Positions 44,143 through 52,485 of a stretch of 64,000 bases of DNA are shown one piece after another. Location of the stretch: positions 23,939-87,938 of the forward strand of contig DAOUFE010000012.1 of NCBI GenBank assembly GCA_034430215.1, read 5' to 3'. The notes beneath the pieces were generated by a model. It was not told the DNA's origin. It worked only from the letters and a program-made list of their open reading frames with translations, and searched no databases. The DNA is from UBA4782 sp034430215 (GTDB taxonomy: Bacteria; Chloroflexota; Anaerolineae; Anaerolineales; Anaerolineaceae). Position numbers and translations under genes: made by a program. Numbering within the stretch: the stretch's first letter is position 1; the number at the start of each line of letters is the position of its first letter.

Positions 44143-44681
44143 TCCCCGTTCTCCTTTTTAAAAAGAATGGAAAGCAGCTTCTTTAAGGATCTCTCTTTAA
44201 TATTGGAGGGTCTACTGCTGTTCAAGGCACTATTCATGCTCGCAAGTGATTCTAGCATTTTGTGAGAACGCAATTGTATGGCTGAAATCCGTTTCATCAC
44301 CATAGAATACATTTCTATTTCACCAGTGGATTGAAGAAGCTCGGAGGCATGTTGAAATTTGACCAACGCTTCCTGATCATTTCCCAAAACCTCCAGAGCT
44401 GCTGCCTGATTGCTTAAAGCCATTGCCTGTTTGATGTAATTTCCCGTTTTAGCAAATACATCGTCTGTATTTGATGCTGCCTTGAGAGCTCCTGCCGCAT
44501 CATTTGCCTGTAATAGAGCTACACTCTGGTTATTGCGCATTTCGGCAGCCAGCACCCATTCAGAACTGGCATCATATATTTCTGCTGAGTGCGCAAATAA
44601 ATTTGCAGCCTCAATAAACTTGTGGTCTTTATAGGCTTTGTTGGCTTGAGTAATTAATACATCAACAGATTGCGCTGGCAT
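44139..44681 (-). CDS. TPR-like alpha-helical repeat protein
   Basis: The 180-residue protein is built of about three tetratricopeptide-like hairpins (roughly 5-40, 45-80 and 83-118): AYKDHKFIEAANLFAHSAEIY, NNQSVALLQANDAAGALKAA and NQAAALEVLGNDQEALVKF. It should act as a protein-protein adaptor. It lies between the XRE regulator (8 bases) and the acetyltransferase (overlap). No membrane segment or catalytic motif is visible. Confidence 0.75.
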   Translation of the reverse strand: MPAQSVDVLITQANKAYKDHKFIEAANLFAHSAEIYDASSEWVLAAEMRNNQSVALLQANDAAGALKAASNTDDVFAKTGNYIKQAMALSNQAAALEVLGNDQEALVKFQHASELLQSTGEIEMYSMVMKRISAIQLRSHKMLESLASMNSALNSSRPSNIKERSLKKLLSILFKKENGD

Positions 44682-44689
44682 GATGATTT

Positions 44690-45370
44690 CTACAAAGTGA
44701 TTTCTAGGATGCTTTCAGCAATTCTCCGCAGTTTCTCTGTTTCCATATCACTTAATTTTACTGCCAGCTCCAGATAAGGCAGATTACCCGCCTTACACAC
44801 AAATTCTTGTATACCAGATGGCAGTTTATCGAAGGCTTCGTTTCTTTCCTGTTGTTTTCGCCATTGACCGATCAATCCCTGTTGGTCAAAAAGGGTTGAT
44901 AGGTCTAAATCCATCATTTCTGCAATAACCTGTAATTGTGGAAGCGGAAGAGGGAGAATACCTGCTTCTAGATCTGCCAGTTCATCTTCGGTTATTCCCA
45001 ACAGGGTAGAAATATCTGCTGACGAAATGCCCAATCTTGATCGTTCCTGGAGGATGCGCGCCCCAATCAGTTTCTGGCGTAATGAACGGATAAGATTTAG
45101 CTTGTTATCATCTGTTCTTGCAGATTGTGAGGTCAGAGCAATGTTTCCAAGGAAATGGGATAAAGGAATATTTAGACCATAGGCAAATGTTTCAATCTCG
45201 GGTAAAGAAGGGGAAGATGTGCCCTCCTCGTACTCCTGATATTTTTCAGGAGTGACACCCATCAGCCTGGCACAAGTTTCTACACTGGCGCCAGAAACGA
45301 GACGGGCGTCATAAAGCAAGACTGCCAGCTTCCGCTGGCGTAAAAGCACTTTTTGCTGCTCTTTTTCCAT
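44690..45370 (-). CDS. transcriptional regulator with two XRE-type HTH domains
   Basis: The 226-residue protein has one XRE/Cro-like HTH near residues 12-65 (LVSGASVETCARLMGVTPEKYQEYEEG) and another near 95-155 (RSRLGISSADISTLLGITEDELADLEAG). A helical C-terminus follows. Two tandem HTH units in one chain are unusual and could allow binding to two half-sites without dimerisation. It lies 24 bases after the CpaF-like ATPase gene and 8 before the TPR gene. Confidence 0.75.
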   Translation of the reverse strand: MEKEQQKVLLRQRKLAVLLYDARLVSGASVETCARLMGVTPEKYQEYEEGTSSPSLPEIETFAYGLNIPLSHFLGNIALTSQSARTDDNKLNLIRSLRQKLIGARILQERSRLGISSADISTLLGITEDELADLEAGILPLPLPQLQVIAEMMDLDLSTLFDQQGLIGQWRKQQERNEAFDKLPSGIQEFVCKAGNLPYLELAVKLSDMETEKLRRIAESILEITL

Positions 45371-45394
45371 ATCTTAATCCTTTCTGCAAGTTTA

Positions 45395-46705
45395 CTACCG
45401 TCTGCGTTTATAGATATCACCCAGACTGGTGCCATAAATTTCTGGCCCTAACATGAACCCTGCAGCTTCCAATTGAGAACTAAATAACGGTCGTATTCCT
45501 GATGGCTTGAGAATGCCTTCCACTTTATTCTTGCTGGTAGCTCCAGCCTGCTCAAAACGAAATATCTCTGTCAGTATGATCCGGTCTCCTTCCATCCCAG
45601 AGACTTCAAGAATGGACGAAATCCTATGTGTTATCTTCTGAAAACAGGTGATATGAATAATCAGGTCGATCGCTGTGGCGATTTGCTCTCGAATGATCCT
45701 GATAGGCAAATCTGGATGAGCCATAAAGTAGAAAGTTTCTAATCGTGATAGTGCATCATGTGGGCTATTTGCATGAATTGTTGATAAAAAGCCCGTGTGA
45801 TCGTCGTTCATGGCATTGAGAACATCTGATATATTATCGCCATTGATCTCATCAATGATCATACGGTCTGGGTGCATGCGAAGTGCTTTATTTAATATGT
45901 GACCTGATGAGATTTCTTTTATCCCTGTGCCAAACATAGAATTTGTCTCCACACGAATAATATTTTCGTGGTTAATTCTAATTTCAGCAGTTTCTTCTAT
46001 CGAGATGATCCGATCATCTTCCGGGATAAAAGAGGCAAGAGACTGCAGTAATGTGGTTTTCCCTGCATCTCGATTGCCTGTGATCATAATGTTTAGATTA
46101 GCTGAAACGCAGGCTTGTAAAAATTGCATCCCGCTTTCACTAACAGTGCCATTTTCGATCAACGCCCGTGGCGAAAACCCACTCATAATCGTTTTTCGGA
46201 TGATCAAAGATGGTCCATCAGGAGATAGTGGCGGTAAGAAACCAACCAACCTGGAGCCATCTGGCAGGTGTACATCAATGGTTGGGTGGTCATCATCGAG
46301 TGATCTCCCTGAGGAGAGAATAAGTAATTCTATTAGTCGCAAGACCTGGTTATTATCTGTGAATCGAATGTCTGTTTTCTTTATAACACCCTGATGAATC
46401 ACAAAAATCTTACTATATGGATTGATCTGGATTTCACTGATCTGTTTATCCAGGTAGAGACTGAAAAAAGGTTGCAACCAGACAAACTCATTGCGAATCT
46501 CTTTGGAAAGTTGTTTGAAGGTGTTTTCATCCAGGTCAATATTTTTATTAGTTTTTTCCTGCTGTATTGCTTCAGCAACCCACCTGTCATAATCTATCAT
46601 ATCTGGTGGATGGAAAAAGATTTCCTGAAGGATACCCTGGAGGAGTGTGATCTTTATTTTGTTATACTCGACGGAATCCTTTGACTCCTGAAGGGCAAAA
46701 GGCAT
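45395..46705 (-). CDS. CpaF/TadA-like secretion ATPase, orphan
   Basis: The 436-residue protein has the CpaF/VirB11 architecture: an N-terminal domain (about 1-180) and a RecA-like core. Walker A is G210-NRDAGKT (GxxxxGKT retained). The Walker B/His box region departs from the family: where CpaF has GEVRG, residues 285-289 read D-E-I-N-G. The following HTGFLSTIHANSPHDALSRLE is conserved. No tadB/tadC, Flp pilin or CpaE gene lies in the window, so its assembly partners are elsewhere or absent. It lies in an operon-like train with an unknown 97-residue protein, a response regulator and two kinases. Confidence 0.88.
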   Translation of the reverse strand: MPFALQESKDSVEYNKIKITLLQGILQEIFFHPPDMIDYDRWVAEAIQQEKTNKNIDLDENTFKQLSKEIRNEFVWLQPFFSLYLDKQISEIQINPYSKIFVIHQGVIKKTDIRFTDNNQVLRLIELLILSSGRSLDDDHPTIDVHLPDGSRLVGFLPPLSPDGPSLIIRKTIMSGFSPRALIENGTVSESGMQFLQACVSANLNIMITGNRDAGKTTLLQSLASFIPEDDRIISIEETAEIRINHENIIRVETNSMFGTGIKEISSGHILNKALRMHPDRMIIDEINGDNISDVLNAMNDDHTGFLSTIHANSPHDALSRLETFYFMAHPDLPIRIIREQIATAIDLIIHITCFQKITHRISSILEVSGMEGDRIILTEIFRFEQAGATSKNKVEGILKPSGIRPLFSSQLEAAGFMLGPEIYGTSLGDIYKRRR

Positions 46706-46707
46706 AA

Positions 46708-47001
46708 TTACTCTCCGGTGGTTCGTGGCTCGTCAATGGGAATCATCCAGGTGATTTGTTCCCGGTTAATAAGCAGGAACTCTGCCTTTTGAAGAGCTTT
46801 TCCCTCCGCACTAAAAACCTGAGCATCTGTTACTGCGATGAATGGTTCACCCCCATTAATTTCATCTTTTACCCGCTGTTCTGGACGGATATGAATATTG
46901 CCATGAATTGTTTGTGCGGTGGTTTGAATGATAACTTTTACAGGTATTTTCTTGATCACCTGTGTAAATATCTTGCCTTTCTCCTCGAATGAAGCGAACA
47001 T
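46708..47001 (-). CDS. unknown 97-residue protein of the kinase/ATPase train
   Basis: I do not recognise this small soluble protein. It begins MFASFEEKGKIFTQVIKKIP, then VKVIIQTTAQTIHGNIHIRPEQRV and later EPFIAVTDAQVF. The pattern suggests a small beta-barrel or PilZ-like fold, but no PilZ RxxxR motif is present. Its stop lies just before the CpaF-like ATG (two bases) and it follows the response regulator by 12 bases, so it is very likely part of the same transcript. It could be a regulator or partner of the ATPase. Confidence 0.6.
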   Translation of the reverse strand: MFASFEEKGKIFTQVIKKIPVKVIIQTTAQTIHGNIHIRPEQRVKDEINGGEPFIAVTDAQVFSAEGKALQKAEFLLINREQITWMIPIDEPRTTGE

Positions 47002-47013
47002 ACTCCCTCCTGA

Positions 47014-47715
47014 TCACGAAATCGATGTTTCTACTGGTGGCATCAAATAACCCAACCCGGCTTTTGTGGTAATGTGAACGGGGTTATGTGGATTATCTTC
47101 CAGTTTTTGGCGTAATCTGGCGATGCTAACCCAGAGTATTTCTTTATCATCCTTATATTGCTCTCCCCAGACCGCACTCAACAAAGCTTCTGCAGACAGA
47201 ACAACTCCGATATTATGTGCAAACTGGATCAACAAGCGATATTCAGTTGCTGAAAGAAAGACCTGCCGGTCATCTTTGGTAACTTCTGCTCTGGCGAAAT
47301 CTATTTTTAGGTTGTAATGCTGAAAGAAATGACTATCTGTGCTCTGATCAGTACGCTGTGCACGGCGTAAAACTGCTTTTACCCTTGCCATTAATTCAGG
47401 AGCTGAAAATGGTTTCACAATATAATCATCTGCACCGGCATTCAAACCGCGAACCCTGTCTTGTTCTTCACCACGAGCGGTCAGCATGATAATGGGAATT
47501 GTGGAAAACTGCCTGATCCGTTCGCAGGTGGTGATACCATCCAAACGAGGCATCAATATATCCAATATGATCATGTCAGGGCTTTTCGAAGAAACCAGCT
47601 CAAGAGCTTCTTCACCGTTTCCCGCTGTAAGAACATCAAAACCTTCTTTTTTTAAGTTAGCTTCGATCAAACGTTGATAGAGAGGTTCATCATCTACTGC
47701 CAAGATTAGAGTCAT
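47014..47715 (-). CDS. OmpR-type response regulator
   Basis: The 233-residue protein has a receiver domain (about 4-115) with the acidic pair DDE, the phosphoacceptor Asp in MIILDILMPRLDG and the Lys in VKPF. An OmpR-type winged-helix DNA-binding domain follows (about 130-225; LSATEYRLLIQFAHN and LWVSIARLRQKLEDNP). The ATG at 47715 with AGGAGG upstream is preferred to a TTG at 47733. An extended -10-like TGC-TATGAT lies at 47737-47745 in the end of the kinase gene, so it may also have an internal promoter. Confidence 0.93.
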   Translation of the reverse strand: MTLILAVDDEPLYQRLIEANLKKEGFDVLTAGNGEEALELVSSKSPDMIILDILMPRLDGITTCERIRQFSTIPIIMLTARGEEQDRVRGLNAGADDYIVKPFSAPELMARVKAVLRRAQRTDQSTDSHFFQHYNLKIDFARAEVTKDDRQVFLSATEYRLLIQFAHNIGVVLSAEALLSAVWGEQYKDDKEILWVSIARLRQKLEDNPHNPVHITTKAGLGYLMPPVETSIS

Positions 47716-47733
47716 ATCGTCCTCCTGATCCAA

Positions 47734-48966
47734 TTAATCATAGCATGATTTCTGATCCAGTAATGATTGACAAGGTAAGGCAATACAGAATGTTGTACCA
47801 GCTCCTGGTTGCGAAGTGACGGTAACCTTTCCGTGATGTGCCTGGATGATTTGCTGACAGATATATAACCCAAGCCCCGTTCCTCTCACGGTTGTTTCAA
47901 GTTTCCTCGAACGATAAAATCGTTCGAAAATGTGGGGTAGGTCGTCTGGAGAAATACCAGGTCCCTGATCTTTTATAAAAATGGTTAAATTATCTTCATC
48001 CTGGTGGACAATAATATCGACATCTTTTCCTGGTGCATATTTTGCAGCATTGGCAAGGATATTTTCAAATACCTGGGTGAGCCGATTGGGATCACCCTGT
48101 ATTGGTGAAATGGTTGTTTCCAGGTGCAGATTGGTATTCAGATCGGGATAATGCAGCCGGCTACGTTCGATGATATCTTCCAGGAGATGGTCAATATATA
48201 CCTGCTCGAAATATAGTGGAAGCTGTCCCGACTGCAGTCTGGCAGAATCAAGCAAATCATCGATCAAATGTTGAAGATGATTCGCCTCGTTTTCAATTAT
48301 TTGAAGAAACTCATGCTGAGTTTCCGGATCCCATTCAGTATCACTTCGAAGCAGTGTGGTGGAATATCCTTTTATAAATCCGAGAGGTGTTCGCAATTCA
48401 TGAGAGATTGTTGAAATGAAATCGTCCTGGAATTGTAATAATTTGGCGTGGTTTTCAAGGACATTATAAGCATCCTGAATTTTTTGTCTTTGTACCAGGA
48501 GAGAAATATGCCAGGCTATGTATTCACCAAGCTGAATATTTTCAGGTGTAAATGGGGGACCCCCAAAGCGGATGTAAATCAAAGCCCCCAGGAATTGCTG
48601 TTGAAGCATCAAAGGTACTGCCAGGATGAAAGGCTGTTCCAGGCGATTCTTTTTTGGATCTACAATGGGTTCATCAACGATAGTTTTTTGGATTTTCTGA
48701 ATTCTATTGGCGATGGATTCGCCCCAGGATACATCCGCTCCTGCTTTTTGACCCCGTCCTATTGCTCTTGCGTACATGATATCCATACTATCGTTGTCTT
48801 CGTCGTATAGATATAATGCCAGATTATCAAAGATAAATATGGAACGCACCAACCTGACAATCTTATCCAGAGCTGGTTTCCATTCTTTTGCCTGGGTGAC
48901 TGTTTGGCTGATAGATACCAGATGGCTGATATCGAGGTGTTCAAGTGGCTGGTGCGAAAAAGTCAT
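47734..48966 (-). CDS. GAF-domain sensor histidine kinase
   Basis: The 410-residue soluble kinase has a GAF domain (about 15-155), a coiled linker, the HisKA dimerisation domain with the phosphoacceptor histidine in ISHELRTPLGFIKGY, and a HATPase domain. The N box is in VFENILANAAKYAPG, the G1 box in IKDQGPGISPDDLPHIFERF and the G2 box in GTGLGLYI. No membrane segments are present, so it senses an intracellular ligand or small molecule through GAF. The response regulator gene follows directly, making these the likely cognate pair. Confidence 0.93.
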   Translation of the reverse strand: MTFSHQPLEHLDISHLVSISQTVTQAKEWKPALDKIVRLVRSIFIFDNLALYLYDEDNDSMDIMYARAIGRGQKAGADVSWGESIANRIQKIQKTIVDEPIVDPKKNRLEQPFILAVPLMLQQQFLGALIYIRFGGPPFTPENIQLGEYIAWHISLLVQRQKIQDAYNVLENHAKLLQFQDDFISTISHELRTPLGFIKGYSTTLLRSDTEWDPETQHEFLQIIENEANHLQHLIDDLLDSARLQSGQLPLYFEQVYIDHLLEDIIERSRLHYPDLNTNLHLETTISPIQGDPNRLTQVFENILANAAKYAPGKDVDIIVHQDEDNLTIFIKDQGPGISPDDLPHIFERFYRSRKLETTVRGTGLGLYICQQIIQAHHGKVTVTSQPGAGTTFCIALPCQSLLDQKSCYD

Positions 48967-48976
48967 GTAGATCCCA

Positions 48977-50041
48977 CTATCTCCCTAATTCCTCCTCTGA
49001 AAGAGGAGAAAATATGGGATCAACTACACATTTGATTGTAAAACTAAAAATGCTTCCTTTTCCTACTTCAGATTTCACTTCAAGTATCGAGTCATGTGCT
49101 TCGATGATCTTTTGCGCTAATGCCAGGCCTAAACCGGTTCCACCAGCTTTTCGAGTGGAAGAGCTGTCAAGTTGGTGAAATGGTTCGAATATTTCTTGAA
49201 TGCGTTCTGCGGGGATACCAATGCCATTGTCTATGATACTGAAGCGAACTTTCTTTACATCATCTTCCACTTTTGCTTTTAAGATGACTTTTCCTTCATC
49301 TTCGGAAAATTTAATAGCATTATCAATGAATTGCATCAATACCCAGAGTAATTTTTCCTGGTCTCCCTCAATAAACGGAAGGATCGCCGAATCTTCAAAA
49401 ATGAGTTCAATACTTTTTTCGAGAGCTTTACCGCGCATTTTCTCAATCGCCGCGTTGCACAGGTCAAAAACATAAATGGGTTGATACTGCAGGCGCATTT
49501 GACCATGTTCTGATGCTGAGAAACTGATCAGATCCTGGATAAGTTTTTCCAACCGATTGCTGGAGTTCAGCATGACATTAATGAAATGCATCTGATCTTC
49601 ATTGACTGGACCGGCATCACCATTTTGCATCAATTCCAGATAACCACGAATATGGGTAAGGGGTGTGAGTAATTCATGAGAAATATTTGATACAAAATTC
49701 GATTTGAGTTGATTTAATTCTGCCAGTTTCTGCATGGCTTTTTCCAACTCTCGAGTGCGCTGTTGAACACGCAATTCTAGCTTTTGATTGGCTTCTTGCA
49801 ATGCTGTTCGAAGTTGCAGAATCTGTTCAGTGATCGCCTGATCCAATTCTTCACTCTGAAGCGCACCCATTTCGATCAAAAGCTCCCCCAGAAGAGGTGC
49901 TTGATGTCCATTAGTCTGCATTTGTTTCTGGGTTTGTAATGCCCGTTGTAATGTTTCTTGCGTGATAAGTTTTTTTTCTACTAAGTAATCTCCCAGGCGT
50001 GGTACCAAAACTTCAGGAGTAAGTGCAGCTTTATCGTTCAT
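48977..50041 (-). CDS. histidine kinase with MshEN/GspE-N-like N-terminus
   Basis: The 354-residue protein has an N-terminal region (about 10-75) with two short repeats, LGDYLVEKKLITQETLQRALQ and LLGELLIEMGALQSEELDQAI. This helix pattern is the signature of MshEN/GspE-N domains, which bind cyclic di-GMP in pilus ATPases. A coiled coil (about 80-125) leads to a HisKA domain (SNISHELLTPLTHIRGYLEL) and HATPase boxes (FIDNAIKFSED, IDNGIGIPAERIQEIFEPF, GTGLGLALAQKII). There is no membrane segment. The ATG at 50041 with GAGG upstream is preferred to an earlier in-frame TTG. It overlaps the amidohydrolase by 4 bases. Confidence 0.88.
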   Translation of the reverse strand: MNDKAALTPEVLVPRLGDYLVEKKLITQETLQRALQTQKQMQTNGHQAPLLGELLIEMGALQSEELDQAITEQILQLRTALQEANQKLELRVQQRTRELEKAMQKLAELNQLKSNFVSNISHELLTPLTHIRGYLELMQNGDAGPVNEDQMHFINVMLNSSNRLEKLIQDLISFSASEHGQMRLQYQPIYVFDLCNAAIEKMRGKALEKSIELIFEDSAILPFIEGDQEKLLWVLMQFIDNAIKFSEDEGKVILKAKVEDDVKKVRFSIIDNGIGIPAERIQEIFEPFHQLDSSSTRKAGGTGLGLALAQKIIEAHDSILEVKSEVGKGSIFSFTIKCVVDPIFSPLSEEELGR

Positions 50042-51627
50042 TCTTTCCTCTTCCAAACCCACTTTCCATCCACCATGGTCGCCAATGGCTGCATGTCACG
50101 TAGACTTTGTGCATCCACCTCAAATGGATTTTGAGGTAACACAACCAGATCTGCGAGATACCCGGGCATGATCCTACCCAGGTGATCTTCAGCACCAGCA
50201 GCATAGGCAGTTCCTATGGTAAACCCGTGCAAGCTTTCTGCCAGAGTGAGTTTCTGCTCCGGATGCCAACCATCCGAAGATGGCTCTCCATCCCATCTGG
50301 TACGATTGACGGCAGCATGCAATCCCCAGAATGGGTTGGGAGATTCTACCGGTGCATCAGAACCAAATGCAAGAGCTGTGCCAGAATCAAGTAAAGAACG
50401 AAAGGCGTAAGCAAAAGCAGCGCGATCTCCCCACCAACGGTCTGCTGCGAGAAAATCTGAAGGAATATGAATGGGTTGGACGGATGCTATGATCTTTAAT
50501 TCATGTAGCCGTGCAATATCTTCAGGATATAGAACCTGTACATGTTCCATGCGATGTCGCCCGAGTGGCAGGTTATTCTTCTTTTCAAATTCCCGCAGCA
50601 ATGCATATCCATCCAGTACTTCATGATTTGCGCGGTCACCAATGGCATGGATAGCCAGGCTGACACCTGACTGAACCGCCAGCATACCGGTTTCAAGCAC
50701 CTGCTGACTGGTAAGGAATAGCATTCCTGAGTTTTCAGGTTCGTTTTGATAAGGAGAGAACATGGCAGCAGTACGGGGACCAAGAGCGCCGTCGGCGAAA
50801 AGCTTCACAGAGCCAATCCGCAGCATGTTATCACCAAAACCTGTCACCAATCCTGCCCGAATCCAATCAGTCAGGTCTTCTTTTCGGATGCTTTTTAAGA
50901 CACGCAAAGAAAGCCTACGGTCTTTATGAAGTGTTTGGAGGGCTTGATAACAGGTTTTTCCATCAAAATCATGGATGCCAGTAATGCCATACTGCCATAA
51001 TTGCTTTTGAGCAGCATTTATCTCATCGATCGTTTGCTGTTGAGATTTTTGAGGTAAATGCTGTTCAAGTACATTCATGGCATATTCAAAAAGAATGCCA
51101 TCAGGGTTTCCCTGATCATCTCTACCAAATTTTCCGCCGGATGGGTCAGGGGTGTGGGCATCAATACCCATTATCCGTAATGCCAGGCTATTACACCAGC
51201 CAGCATGGAGAGATTTTGCGGTGAGATAAATAGGATGTTCGGATGATATGCTGTCCAGCATCGTAGCATTTCCGAAGCCTTCTTGCCAGCTATGCTGGTT
51301 CCAGCCATGCCCCAGGATCCATTGTCCTTTAGGTGTGACTTTTGCCTTTTTCGCAACACGATCCAGGCACTCCTGACGGGTGGGAGTTTCACAGTCTACT
51401 TTTGCCAGGAAGGCAGCATACTCTTCAAGATGAATATGAGCATCGGTCAAACCGGGGATGATAAAAGCACCCTGCGCATCTTCAATGATGGCACCTGTTG
51501 CTTCATACTTCACCATATCCTGATTGCTTCCACACGCAATAAACCGGTTATTATCGATTGTCAAAGCTTCTGCAAACGGCTGATCTGGATCTTGCGTATA
51601 AATGCGCGCATTCTTCAGGATGATCAT
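50038..51627 (-). CDS. YtcJ-like amidohydrolase
   Basis: The 529-residue metal-dependent hydrolase of the amidohydrolase superfamily has the metal-binding DAHIHLEEYAAF (HxH), a later GHGWNQHSW and HAIGDRANHEVLDGY with His ligands, RMEHVQVLYPEDI and the final aspartate in FGSDAPVESPNPFWGL. This set matches the AmdA/YtcJ branch. The substrate is unknown; members act on N-substituted formamides and other amides. The ATG at 51627 is chosen; longer in-frame starts would run into parB. It lies between parB and the first kinase of the train. Confidence 0.87.
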   Translation of the reverse strand: MIILKNARIYTQDPDQPFAEALTIDNNRFIACGSNQDMVKYEATGAIIEDAQGAFIIPGLTDAHIHLEEYAAFLAKVDCETPTRQECLDRVAKKAKVTPKGQWILGHGWNQHSWQEGFGNATMLDSISSEHPIYLTAKSLHAGWCNSLALRIMGIDAHTPDPSGGKFGRDDQGNPDGILFEYAMNVLEQHLPQKSQQQTIDEINAAQKQLWQYGITGIHDFDGKTCYQALQTLHKDRRLSLRVLKSIRKEDLTDWIRAGLVTGFGDNMLRIGSVKLFADGALGPRTAAMFSPYQNEPENSGMLFLTSQQVLETGMLAVQSGVSLAIHAIGDRANHEVLDGYALLREFEKKNNLPLGRHRMEHVQVLYPEDIARLHELKIIASVQPIHIPSDFLAADRWWGDRAAFAYAFRSLLDSGTALAFGSDAPVESPNPFWGLHAAVNRTRWDGEPSSDGWHPEQKLTLAESLHGFTIGTAYAAGAEDHLGRIMPGYLADLVVLPQNPFEVDAQSLRDMQPLATMVDGKWVWKRKE

Positions 51628-51629
51628 GA

Positions 51630-52481
51630 TTATTCTTCTGCTATACGTTGAATGATGGCGTCTAACTCTTCCTGTGAATAATAGTGGATGGTAATTGTTC
51701 CACCTTTTTTCCCATACTTTAATGTAACTTTTGTGCCCATGGCGCTGCATAGACGGTCCTGCAATGCCCGAATCTCAGGTGCCTGGGGAGGTGGGGCAGG
51801 TTTGGCTATTTTTTCACCTGTCATGCGGCGAACAAGCTCTTCCGTTTGCCGGACAGTTAATCCATGCTGCAAAATGGATTGCAATGCAGCTAATTGCGCC
51901 TGGGGAGTTGGAAGCCCCAAAAGTGCTCGGGCATGTCCTTCACTGATCTTCTCTTCAGTAAGGGCAACCTTTACAGCATCGGGCAATTTGAGCAGACGCA
52001 ACGTGTTGGTAACTGTTACGCGGCTTTTCCCTACCCGGGCTGCAATTTCTTCATGTGATAGTTGAAAGAATTCATTCAATTGTTGAAATGCTTCGGCAGT
52101 TTCGAGAGGTGTCAGGTCTGCACGTTGGATGTTTTCGATCAATGCAAGTTCCAATCGTTCCTGGTCCGTTGCCTGACGCACGATCACAGGGATCAGGGTC
52201 AAACCTGCCATACGGGCAGCCTGCAGACGACGTTCGCCAGCAATCAGAGTGTAACCATTATGATCGGTATTCTGCGTAACAATGAGGGGTTGTAATATCC
52301 CGTGCTCGCGAATGGAATCAGCCAATTCCTGCAGACTATTGGGATCAATATCACGGCGAGGTTGTCGGGGGTTCGGAATGATCTTTTCGATGGCGATCAG
52401 GTTCTCGCCCGTCCCACCATTGGTTGTTGAATCTGGGATAAGTGCATTCAGACCTTTTCCTAAACCACCTTTCGGGCTCAT
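51630..52481 (-). CDS. parB: chromosome partitioning protein ParB
   Basis: The 283-residue protein starts MSPKGGLGKGLNALIPDS, then has the ParB N-terminal CTPase domain (KIIPNPRQPRRDID, then the GERRLQAARMAGL motif) and a central HTH (LSHEEIAARVGKSRVTVTNTLRLLKLP) that reads parS. A C-terminal dimerisation domain follows. It loads onto parS and spreads by CTP switching in homologues. I found no canonical parS (TGTTTCACGTGAAACA) in the window by eye. It lies directly after parA. Confidence 0.95.
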   Translation of the reverse strand: MSPKGGLGKGLNALIPDSTTNGGTGENLIAIEKIIPNPRQPRRDIDPNSLQELADSIREHGILQPLIVTQNTDHNGYTLIAGERRLQAARMAGLTLIPVIVRQATDQERLELALIENIQRADLTPLETAEAFQQLNEFFQLSHEEIAARVGKSRVTVTNTLRLLKLPDAVKVALTEEKISEGHARALLGLPTPQAQLAALQSILQHGLTVRQTEELVRRMTGEKIAKPAPPPQAPEIRALQDRLCSAMGTKVTLKYGKKGGTITIHYYSQEELDAIIQRIAEE

Positions 52482-52485
52482 GGCT

